IMG/VR virus record: IMGVR_UViG_3300048571_000050
Location: 1 to 32,558 of that record
Direction: 5' to 3' (one strand)
DNA from: a virus
Length of the DNA stretch: 32,558 nucleotides
A model generated the notes under the pieces. The model searched no databases, was not told the DNA's origin, and saw only the letters and a list, made by a program, of their open reading frames with translations. Of the stretch, positions 26,334 to 32,170 are shown piece by piece. Every line of letters begins with the position of its first letter. Position 1 is the stretch's first letter. Made by a program: the position numbers and the translations under genes.

Positions 26334-27355
26334 CGATTCTAGCAGTAGCAAGCAGTCACGCGAACACAAAGTGGGGTCACTCTGTCGTTAAGGGCGCGGG
26401 ACCAATCCCTAATTATGATACAAGCAACGCGGGTCTCTATTACAACAATTCTTTATCAAGAGGAACCATACGCGCACTTAAAGGTGAGGGTGACCCCTAC
26501 GTCGAATTATCCGCCGACGCCTCCGAACTATGGCTTCATTTTGAGCAAAAAACCCAGTCGTATCCTGGTGGACCAGATACTACTGTACTAAAGTTCATGG
26601 GCAATGACGGGAGTTATCAGATCGCGGCGATCCGATTTGGAAACGCCATGGGTTTTTATAAATCAACGGATGGAGTCTCTCTAGTTCCGATTGTGTCCGG
26701 GATGCCGATTACCTTGTCCACAACGGATAGGATGATCATTGATGTACATGTGAAAATTGCAGCTTCTGGTGGTTTCGTTAAGGTATATATCAATGAAACG
26801 CTGGTACACACAGAAGGTCCTACGAATACGTCTACAAACGGCCCCCAGAGTATTCGTTATATCAACCTATCCTCTCCAGGAGCGGCCTCTTTCTACTCAC
26901 AGATAATAGTAGCTGATCAATCCACCATAGGATGGCGTCTTGCCGAAATTCATCCAGTAGTGGGTTCTCAAAATTTTAGTGGGTGGACTGGTGACTACTC
27001 CGCCCTAGATGATTTTACATACTCCTCCACTAAGACTGATTTCCTAAGCGTAAATACAAACAACGCGGTCTCGTCTTTCGAAACTTCGGACGTGCACTCA
27101 TCCTTGTCAGTTATGACCATAGAGGCGGTGGTCTTCTGCGCTCGGGCGTTGGCTGAGACGGGTTCAGCAGTAGACAACATTCAGCTAGGACCTTCTATAG
27201 GAGGAACTTTCTACCCCAGCGGTACCTTGACAATCGGTGAGGGAAATGGTGAAGTTATAGTTAAAGCTATATTCAGTAATAATCCAGCAACATCCTCTCC
27301 TTGGAACTTTACCGCAATTAATAACATGCAAATTGGTGTTAAAGCCATAACCTAA
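26330..27355 (+). CDS. LamG-like tail fibre protein, paralog 4
   Basis: The start is the ATG at 26330 in another ATGA overlap (a GTG at 26312 is less likely). The 341-residue product has the core MIIDVHVKIAASGGFVKVYI followed by NETLVHTEG, then STIGWRLAEIHPVVGSQNFS and the terminal INNMQIGVKAIT. It is closer to paralog 1 than to 2 and 3 in these stretches (GWRLAEIHP against GWVLATLNP; GVKAIT against GVKSV). This suggests an ABBA-like order from duplication. A sugar-binding fibre role is inferred. Confidence 0.7.
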   Translation: MTILAVASSHANTKWGHSVVKGAGPIPNYDTSNAGLYYNNSLSRGTIRALKGEGDPYVELSADASELWLHFEQKTQSYPGGPDTTVLKFMGNDGSYQIAAIRFGNAMGFYKSTDGVSLVPIVSGMPITLSTTDRMIIDVHVKIAASGGFVKVYINETLVHTEGPTNTSTNGPQSIRYINLSSPGAASFYSQIIVADQSTIGWRLAEIHPVVGSQNFSGWTGDYSALDDFTYSSTKTDFLSVNTNNAVSSFETSDVHSSLSVMTIEAVVFCARALAETGSAVDNIQLGPSIGGTFYPSGTLTIGEGNGEVIVKAIFSNNPATSSPWNFTAINNMQIGVKAIT

Positions 27356-27366
27356 GGTTTCGCATA

Positions 27367-29175
27367 GTGGCATTTATTTACAAGATGGGGGTAGCGGTTG
27401 TCGTTAGAGACAGACCGGGTATCCACGTCTTTAAACAATCTGCCACCGTACTGCACGGCCCTGCTGTCGGAGAGTACCTAACTCACTTCATGAGTAATGT
27501 AGTTCTAAAAAGAACTGTGGGTTTAAACGTCTCTGATTTTGTAGCTGTTGTCGTCTGTTCCCCTACGGTTGCTGCGCCCGGTGTACGGTCACATAAATAC
27601 AACACCTATGGTGTCTTGTCTCCTAACACGTTAGTTTACCAATACAATAATTATAGCGTGCTTGAGCCTATAGAGATACCATCCAAGATAAAGAAGTTGT
27701 CAGGGTATGGTGCCTTAAAAGCCTCAACGAGAGTTTTCGGTCAAGCCGGTTATTCCGCACTGAAACCACCACCACCTGTTCGTGTAACAAGTAGTCGCGC
27801 ATATGCTATTGTGGCTCCCACGGTAACCGCTGGTAAGTTATCCTCTTTCGTAGCTCTTAAGCCACCGCCACCTATCACGGTTGATAAGGTTACAGGATAC
27901 GCCGTTGGTGCTTCCGCGCTTAGTGTGATGCGCTTGTCAGGATACGTCGTTGCGGACGTTCCTCCGGGGCAAATCGCGCGCAAATATGGCGGGTATGTCG
28001 CTCTGGTTCAGGCGGCGTCAGTCTACCAAAACGCGTCTTACGCTGTTCTAGATGTACCTCCTCCCTCTATAATCTATACGCTCAAGGGATACGGTGTTCT
28101 CTTCGACAAAGCTTCTAATGTTTATCAGAATACCCTTTATGGTGTTTTGGACGCGCCTCCTCCAGAAGTCGTGCGAAAATACAACGCATATTCTGTTCTG
28201 GTCCGAGCCGCCAGTGTGTATTCTAAAGTAGGATATGCTGTTCTAGATGCGCCTCCGCCTTGTAAGGTTTACAAACTATCTAGTTACACCATTCTTATGC
28301 ACGCAGTATCTGTTCCAGGGAACAGAGGATACGCCGCACTGAAACCCCCACCACCAATTACCGTTTATGGCGTTGGCGGGTATTCTGTATTAAATCAAGC
28401 CGCAAATGTGTACGTTAAAAGTAGTTATGCCGCGCTAATCCCTCCTCCTCCGATATTCGTCCTAAAGTGGGCGTGTTACGCTGTGTTCTGCCAAGGAGTA
28501 AATACTTCTAAGAACTTAGGTTACGCTGCGTTGAAACCCCCACCACCGATTTTGTCTAACAAACTTATCGGTTACACCGCCCTCGCACCTACCGCTAACG
28601 TGTACTCATTCGTACATTATCGTGTCCTAACACCGCCGCCGCCTATCTTCGTGAGAGCGTTTGTTGGATATGCTGTACTGAACCAGATAGCGGAAGTACA
28701 AGCCTACAACGCCTATGGGGTCATGAAGGCTCCACCACCTATAAAAGTTTTCGACTGCTCAGCGTATGCTTGTTTGGTACAAAGCGCGGAAGTAAAGAAC
28801 ACTACCTCCTATGTCGTACTAGGTTCGCCCCCACCCCTGTATCTCTCTGGGATGAAGGGTTACGGCGTCCTAACGCCAGCTACGCGTGTCTTGATCACAA
28901 GCGCTTGCGTGGTCATGGAACTTCCTAGAACATTACACTATAAGACCTCCGCAGGTGTCGTATTGATGCATAAACCAGTAGCGACCATCGCTTATGAATA
29001 CAACGGGTATGTGGCAATAGATTCACCACCAATAAGTGTTGATAAGATGACCCTATACACGCCTCTCGTTCCACTGTCCGGTATAGGCCCCAGACAGAGG
29101 AAGACGGTATCCTATGTAGTCGGCGCGCCTACGATCAACCCAAGCAAGACCTCTGTTGTTAATACGAGCCAGTGA
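27367..29175 (+). CDS. 32-residue Pro-rich repeat protein (probable fibre shaft)
   Basis: After a non-repeat N-terminus of about 70 residues, nearly all of the 602 residues is a tandem repeat of 32 residues, made of two unequal halves. A 17-residue half reads like YAALKPPPPITVYGVGG and a 15-residue half like YSVLNQAANVYVKSS. About 14 full units can be followed, most regular between residues 130 and 500. Each turn has an aromatic (mostly Tyr) at its start and PPP or PPPP in the long half. The repeat is unlike collagen or known fibre repeats I can name. A beta-solenoid or beta-prism shaft with polyproline edges is plausible. GTG at 27367 follows TAAGG at 27353-27357; no ATG is better placed. 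Confidence 0.75.
   Translation: MAFIYKMGVAVVVRDRPGIHVFKQSATVLHGPAVGEYLTHFMSNVVLKRTVGLNVSDFVAVVVCSPTVAAPGVRSHKYNTYGVLSPNTLVYQYNNYSVLEPIEIPSKIKKLSGYGALKASTRVFGQAGYSALKPPPPVRVTSSRAYAIVAPTVTAGKLSSFVALKPPPPITVDKVTGYAVGASALSVMRLSGYVVADVPPGQIARKYGGYVALVQAASVYQNASYAVLDVPPPSIIYTLKGYGVLFDKASNVYQNTLYGVLDAPPPEVVRKYNAYSVLVRAASVYSKVGYAVLDAPPPCKVYKLSSYTILMHAVSVPGNRGYAALKPPPPITVYGVGGYSVLNQAANVYVKSSYAALIPPPPIFVLKWACYAVFCQGVNTSKNLGYAALKPPPPILSNKLIGYTALAPTANVYSFVHYRVLTPPPPIFVRAFVGYAVLNQIAEVQAYNAYGVMKAPPPIKVFDCSAYACLVQSAEVKNTTSYVVLGSPPPLYLSGMKGYGVLTPATRVLITSACVVMELPRTLHYKTSAGVVLMHKPVATIAYEYNGYVAIDSPPISVDKMTLYTPLVPLSGIGPRQRKTVSYVVGAPTINPSKTSVVNTSQ
27770..28840 (+). repeat. 96-bp in-frame repeats encoding the PPPP motif
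   Basis: CCACC-type runs coding three or four prolines recur about every 96 bases, for example near 27766, 27862, 28345, 28441, 28537 and 28633. Codons differ between units (CCACCACCA, CCGCCGCC, CCTCCTCC), so the repeat is held at protein rather than DNA level. Confidence 0.8.
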
Positions 29176-29837
29176 TGAAACTTACAGATGACATTCTAGA
29201 CGAAGCGCTACTATCCATGACGGATCGGGTTAGCGGAAAGATGCAACCAAAATATATTTGTCTTTATTCTTATAGTGGCGATCTGCTGGATTTCGAGGAT
29301 CATATTTTCAACGTGTTGGATAAAGAGTCCGTTCATATTTCTGTAGACACAGACGGTACAATTACCCAATACGCGCCCTTTACCTCTAAGACGTGGCACG
29401 CCGGGGCGGCCTCCTGGCAAGGGTACCACGGCCTCAACGGCTTTGCGATTGGGGTCTACGTCATTGTGGACGAAAAGGGGGGATATTCGGCAAATACTTT
29501 AGACGCGCTTGTCCGTCTCCTGGTCGATACCTACAAGATACGCGACATAGTGTCCATCAAGCGACCCTTTAGCGGTATAGTTGACATAGAGCCTTACAAA
29601 CCTTATGTTGAGTATGGTAACGCAGATAGTATGGGTAGATACGTAGTAATCTCTGGTAGCGAAGTCTTTTCTGGACCTTCTACTAGTTTCACGAGTATCA
29701 CTGTAGTGGAACCTGGAGAGGCTGTGAAGCTTCTCAAAACCTCTAGAGATCAAGAGTGGGCGCTGATTCTGTTTGAACAAAGAGATAACGTATCAAAGCA
29801 AGGTTGGCTACACGAGTCCATGCTCCGGAGACTCTGA
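29175..29837 (+). CDS. Amidase_2-fold protein with C-terminal SH3 domain, active site degenerate
   Basis: Residues about 25-145 follow the N-acetylmuramoyl-L-alanine amidase (AmpD/T7 lysozyme) fold: DTDGTITQYAPFTSKTWHAG, then WQGYHGLNGFAIGVYVIV and VRLLVDTYKIRDIVSI. Residues about 152-220 (SEVFSGPSTSFTSIT, GEAVKLLKTS, KQGWLHESML) form a bacterial SH3 wall-binding domain. Several expected catalytic positions look changed: the first zinc His appears as Tyr (ICLYSYS), the GIE glutamate as Tyr95, and the GHSDI and K-x-DPG region as SIKRPF...IVDIEP. The ATG at 29175 overlaps the previous stop (TGATG); a GTG three bases earlier is equally possible. It could bind wall without cutting it, or be an unusual endolysin. 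It precedes the membrane proteins, as an endolysin would. Confidence 0.75.
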   Translation: MKLTDDILDEALLSMTDRVSGKMQPKYICLYSYSGDLLDFEDHIFNVLDKESVHISVDTDGTITQYAPFTSKTWHAGAASWQGYHGLNGFAIGVYVIVDEKGGYSANTLDALVRLLVDTYKIRDIVSIKRPFSGIVDIEPYKPYVEYGNADSMGRYVVISGSEVFSGPSTSFTSITVVEPGEAVKLLKTSRDQEWALILFEQRDNVSKQGWLHESMLRRL

Positions 29838-29982
29838 CGACGACGATGATGATTACGCTGACCTTGGTGAAATACCAAGTCATGACTGGGTACGAAAAAT
29901 TGAGAACAACGGGGACCAGTTTGATATGGCAGATCAGGGGATGGGCTTTTTGTCTGGAAGTTTCTTCAAACAGGAGGAACAC

Positions 29983-30258
29983 GTGGCAGAAATAAACATA
30001 GACAAGAACGAAGAGAACGAGACTGCTAGTACGATAGGTCAACCGGGTTACGGTCTTGTTATCGATGGTCTCGACTATATAAGTGAGAGGAAGCTTTATG
30101 CAGACTTATTCGAAGCTTACGGCTGGACTGAACTCTTCCGCGAGTGTGTTGGTCTTGTCGCGCTTTTACTGGTCGTTGGACTTTACTACCAAAAAAGAGA
30201 ACCATTACTCTTGGCACCCATAACCCTATGGGTTTCCTTATATCTATTTAGGAGATAA
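29983..30258 (+). CDS. Two-helix membrane protein, holin-like
   Basis: I place the start at GTG 29983 because AGGAGG stands five bases before it. This gives 91 residues. The soluble N-terminal half is acidic. Two hydrophobic segments, residues 55-69 and 74-89, are joined by a short KRE turn, and the end is RR. Size, hairpin topology and the place between an amidase-like gene and a spanin-like gene suggest a holin, which would permeabilise the inner membrane at lysis. The frame stays open upstream to 29773 through an Asp-rich stretch (29838-29982); a longer form from an ATG at 29926 cannot be excluded. Those 145 bases hold no other gene. Confidence 0.6.
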   Translation: MAEINIDKNEENETASTIGQPGYGLVIDGLDYISERKLYADLFEAYGWTELFRECVGLVALLLVVGLYYQKREPLLLAPITLWVSLYLFRR

Positions 30259-30262
30259 TATC

Positions 30263-30553
30263 ATGCTATCCTGGCTAAAACTAGGCGTTCCGGCAATCGC
30301 ACTATACCTCATGTCAAGCTGGGGTCATGGGATCATTCAGAATTATAATGAGGCATTCGCTGTAAAAGCTGAACAGGCGCGAAAGATTGATCAACTGGAG
30401 GCGCGCGTCAATGCCTACAAGAATATGATCGAGCGCCGAGACGACGCTATCGCGGCATCTGCCTGTAAGGTGAAGATTAAAGGTTGGCTCAACCACCCTG
30501 AAACCCTCCCAATGAGCGTGCCTACGCCGCTGGGTCCGTTACACCCAAACTAG
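30263..30553 (+). CDS. Spanin-like inner membrane protein (Rz-type)
   Basis: The 96-residue product has one N-terminal membrane segment (LGVPAIALYLMSSW, residues about 7-20). Then comes a charged heptad-like region AEQARKIDQLEARVNAYKN (about 36-54), and a short Pro-rich tail (PMSVPTPLGPLHP). This is the plan of i-spanins, whose periplasmic coiled coil joins an outer-membrane partner to disrupt the envelope. GGAG at 30251-30254 precedes the ATG. No lipoprotein partner gene with a clear lipobox is seen inside or after it, so the assignment rests on topology and position. Confidence 0.55.
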   Translation: MLSWLKLGVPAIALYLMSSWGHGIIQNYNEAFAVKAEQARKIDQLEARVNAYKNMIERRDDAIAASACKVKIKGWLNHPETLPMSVPTPLGPLHPN

Positions 30554-30569
30554 CCTCTAGGAGAGCCCT

Positions 30570-30767
30570 GTGGGCCCGTTAAATTCCTTTGTCAGCAGTA
30601 TCCTCTACTGGGCAGAAATCGCCTGTATGGCCATCCGCTGCCTTCTGCAAGAGCTTCGAGGGGAAGAGCCAGATTGTCCTGTGTGCTGGAAGTGTGATAT
30701 GATGCGTGTTCTCGTTTTGTGCTTCCTAGCCGCCAGTTTCACTACGTTGTTGAAATTTTTACTATGA
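30570..30767 (+). CDS. Small membrane protein with CxxCxxC motif
   Basis: This 65-residue protein starts at GTG 30570 with AGGAGAG four bases upstream. A hydrophobic N-terminal helix (residues about 7-26, with Cys19 and Cys24) is followed by an acidic loop, CPVCWKC at 36-42, and a C-terminal membrane helix (46-65). The Cys cluster could bind a metal or form disulfides. Its place at the end of the lysis genes suggests a role there (antiholin or second membrane factor), but I do not recognise a family. Confidence 0.6.
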   Translation: MGPLNSFVSSILYWAEIACMAIRCLLQELRGEEPDCPVCWKCDMMRVLVLCFLAASFTTLLKFLL

Positions 30768-30780
30768 AAGCTCTTTCCTC

Positions 30781-30809
30781 TTGATTATTTAGAGGTTAGA
30801 CGCTAAATA
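30781..30809 (+). promoter_or_regulatory. Promoter of the tmRNA gene
   Basis: TTGATT (30781-30786) and TAAATA (30804-30809) are spaced by 17 bases, directly after the last lysis-region gene and just before the first tmRNA segment. A start near 30815-30820 is expected. Confidence 0.55.
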
Positions 30810-30877
30810 TATCCTACTGACGTTGAAGCGCGACTAGTTTGGACAACACTCGGGGGCAGTACCCGACAGGTCCACCA

Positions 30878-30952
30878 AAAGCGTCTACTATGAAACTCTG
30901 AAGGGGCTTCCCGAAGTGTCCCCGAGGAGAATCTCTAGTAGGCGCTTCTGAT
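30878..30952 (+). other. Intervening segment of the permuted tmRNA
   Basis: Between the CCA end and the GGGCCTG strand lie 75 bases that should be removed on maturation. AAGCGTCTACTA (30879-30890) pairs with TAGTAGGCGCTT (30936-30947) over 12 bp with one G-U pair. An inner GGGG/CCCC hairpin sits near 30903-30923. The long stem would stack on the acceptor stem and hold both pieces together for processing. Confidence 0.85.
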
Positions 30953-31036
30953 GGGCCTGAAATAGGATCGATTGACAAATGCGGTCTATGTGGAGTTAGT
31001 GGTGACGTTTCCGATCTTACGGGACAAACTCTAGAT

Positions 31037-31087
31037 GCAAACGAAAACTCGGTTGCGGAAGACTTTGAGTACAGACTTGCTGCCTAA
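31037..31087 (+). other. tmRNA tag reading frame
   Basis: From the resume codon GCA the frame encodes ANENSVAEDFEYRLAA and stops at TAA (31085-31087). The start AN-E-N and end LAA match the general proteolysis tag plan (E. coli ANDENYALAA). At 16 residues it is longer than the E. coli tag. The bases before it (CTAGATGCAAACGAAAAC) match the conserved context around other resume codons. Confidence 0.92.
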
Positions 31088-31209
31088 GCAGTAAGTTCGT
31101 CTTAAACCTTTCTGGGGCTTTCCGGTGCGCCTTATTACCCAAGCACTGGATCAATCACGCGTTTGCTGCTTTCTTGCAAAGTAGCTGGTGGAGGGCTTAA
31201 ACGCCCCTG

Positions 31210-31250
31210 GGCTGTCTAAGTGCTCGGCACGCTTAGACAGCCTCCAATTT
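31210..31250 (+). terminator. Rho-independent terminator after the tmRNA
   Basis: GGCTGTCTAAG (31210-31220) and CTTAGACAGCC (31232-31242) form a perfect 11-bp stem, extended by a short inner TGC/GCA pairing. TCCAATTTT follows. The T-tract is modest, but the stem is very stable, and it closes the tmRNA unit. Confidence 0.8.
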
Positions 31251-31257
31251 TATAGGT

Positions 31258-31443
31258 ATGCTCGTGTTCGTGATCGTGAGGTTCGTTGGCGACTACAGGA
31301 CCGTGAAAGGTGAAGAACTTTTTCGATCCAAGACGAAAGCCGACTGCGACAAAGTGTACAAAAAGTTTAAAGAGCAATATATCACAGATACTGTCATACT
31401 TCTTCCAGCCGATAAGAAGTGGAACTATCTGTTACCGCCTTAA
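31258..31443 (+). CDS. Small hypothetical phage protein
   Basis: The 61-residue frame starts at ATG 31258, just after the tmRNA terminator. It encodes a compact basic protein: a beta start (MLVFVIVRFVGDYRTV), a Lys-rich helix (KADCDKVYKKFKEQY) and a strand TDTVILLPA. The ribosome site is weak (AGG is too close to the ATG). The stop codon TAA ends at the base before the tRNA begins, so RNA processing of the tRNA would cut the message at its end. No family is recognised. Confidence 0.5.
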   Translation: MLVFVIVRFVGDYRTVKGEELFRSKTKADCDKVYKKFKEQYITDTVILLPADKKWNYLLPP

Positions 31444-31519
31444 TGCGGGGTAGGGAAGAGGTCGTCCCGCCTGCCTCATAAGCAGGAGACCGCTGGTTCG
31501 AATCCAGCCCCCGCAACCA
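31444..31519 (+). tRNA. tRNA with CAT anticodon (elongator Met or Ile2)
   Basis: All four arms can be drawn. The acceptor is TGCGGGG/CCCCGCA, the D stem GGGA/TCCC, and the anticodon stem CCTGC/GCAGG with loop CTCATAA (anticodon CAT). The T stem is GCTGG/CCAGC with loop TTCGAAT. Discriminator A is at 31516 and CCA (31517-31519) is encoded. The 1-72 pair is T-A and the anticodon stem lacks the three G-C pairs of initiators, so it is not fMet. With a lysidine-modified C34 it could read AUA as Ile; sequence alone does not decide. Confidence 0.95.
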
Positions 31520-31532
31520 ACTGGAGTATGAT

Positions 31533-31634
31533 ATGGACGCCGCAAGTCAATACGCCCTTGGTATGCTAGTAGTCGTGGCCGCTATTTTCTTGTTCCTGTG
31601 GTTCCTGGATCGAGACGACGACTACTCCTCTTGA
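31533..31634 (+). CDS. 33-residue single-helix membrane peptide
   Basis: An ATG at 31533 with TGGAG seven bases upstream opens a 33-residue frame ending TGA at 31632-31634. One hydrophobic helix (LGMLVVVAAIFLFLWFL, residues about 9-25) is followed by a very acidic tail (DRDDDYSS). Peptides of this kind occur in phage lysis and host-takeover regions, but no function can be read from it. It is the last phage-like gene before the insertion element. Confidence 0.5.
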   Translation: MDAASQYALGMLVVVAAIFLFLWFLDRDDDYSS

Positions 31635-31674
31635 CAAACAGATAAACTATGATTATCGCTCCTTCCCCGGAAAA

Positions 31675-31694
31675 CCCCGGCGTTTAGGCCGGGG
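31675..31694. repeat. Subterminal hairpin of the IS left end
   Basis: CCCCGGC (31675-31681) and GCCGGGG (31688-31694) form a 7-bp stem with a 6-base loop. The tnpA stop codon lies in it. A second perfect stem TCGGCCC/GGGCCGA (31707-31723) follows. TnpA enzymes recognise such subterminal hairpins as single-stranded DNA, so the first is the likely transposase-binding end. Confidence 0.6.
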
Positions 31695-32142
31695 ATGTAG
31701 AGGGGATCGGCCCACCGGGCCGACTTTGTTGCTCGATGTACTGCTTGACTACAGATATCGGAGCCCCGCCGACCGACCCTGCAAAATAGCTGGGTGTCCA
31801 CAGAACGCCTCCACTTTTCCTGACAGACCAAAACGTCTTGATCGCCGGAAACTCTTGCTTGAGGCGTCGGCTCGAAACGCCCTTTAGGCTGTTGACCAGC
31901 TCCGAAAGACGCACCTTCGGAGGATAGTTGACCAGCAAGTGAACGTGATCCGCTTCGCCGTTGAATTCTTTTAGGTGAACCTCGAAGTCCTTGCACACCT
32001 CGTTGAAGATGATGCCGAGACGGTCGAGATGCTGGCCAGTGAGAACCTTTCCACGCCGCTTGGTCACAAAGACCAAGTGCGCGTGAAGCATAAAGACTAC
32101 GTGACGACCTGTTCGAATTTCCACGATAGACCAATTTGACAT
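31684..32142 (-). CDS. tnpA: IS200/IS605-family TnpA, HUH Y1 transposase
   Basis: The 152-residue protein cuts and rejoins single-stranded ends of the element by a tyrosine-DNA link. LHAHLVFVTKRR is at residues 19-30, the metal-binding HUH motif (DHVHLLV) has His66 and His68, and PSYFAGSVGG lies at 117-126. The catalytic Tyr135 is in VVKQYIEQQ. Length and motifs are complete, so the gene appears functional. The C-terminus after residue 139 runs into the two end hairpins and is slightly longer than usual. The ATG is at 32142-32140. Confidence 0.93.
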   Translation of the reverse strand: MSNWSIVEIRTGRHVVFMLHAHLVFVTKRRGKVLTGQHLDRLGIIFNEVCKDFEVHLKEFNGEADHVHLLVNYPPKVRLSELVNSLKGVSSRRLKQEFPAIKTFWSVRKSGGVLWTPSYFAGSVGGAPISVVKQYIEQQSRPGGPIPSTSPA

Positions 32143-32151
32143 TGTTGCCAG

Positions 32152-32161
32152 ATAGGCCTAT
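32152..32161. promoter_or_regulatory. Palindrome between tnpA and tnpB
   Basis: ATAGGCCTAT is a perfect 10-base palindrome in the 28-base gap between the divergent starts. It could be an operator or part of overlapping promoters; the nearby TATATAG may act as a -10 for tnpB. Confidence 0.35.
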
Positions 32162-32170
32162 ATAGATAAC

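Larger units (their letters stand above)
30816..31209 (+). ncRNA. ssrA: Circularly permuted (two-piece) tmRNA
   Basis: tmRNA rescues stalled ribosomes by acting first as alanine tRNA and then as mRNA for a degradation tag. Here the tRNA 3' half comes first: a T stem TCGGG/CCCGA (30850-30854/30862-30866) with a 7-base loop, then CAGGTCC and ACCA (30867-30877). The 5' strand GGGCCTG (30953-30959) comes second and pairs with CAGGTCC over 7 bp. One of these pairs is the G3-U70 wobble that alanyl-tRNA synthetase needs. A GGATCGATTGAC D-like segment and then the tag frame (31037-31087) follow. The tag stop lies in the loop of a 9-bp hairpin (31074-31095), as in other tmRNAs. This order is the permuted form of alphaproteobacteria. 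Exact mature ends are not determined. The gene fills the 490-base stretch without proteins and has its own promoter and terminator. Confidence 0.93.

Noticed and set aside
27770-28840. Regular repeats considered as a CRISPR array
   Set aside because: The period is in frame and conserved at protein level with varied codons; there are no identical repeats with unique spacers.
30263-30553. Embedded Rz1-type lipoprotein in the spanin gene
   Set aside because: No alternative frame with a signal peptide and lipobox was found; IAASAC is in the spanin frame after charged residues.
31444-31519. Initiator tRNA-fMet
   Set aside because: Position 1-72 is a T-A pair and the anticodon stem lacks the three consecutive G-C pairs of initiators.
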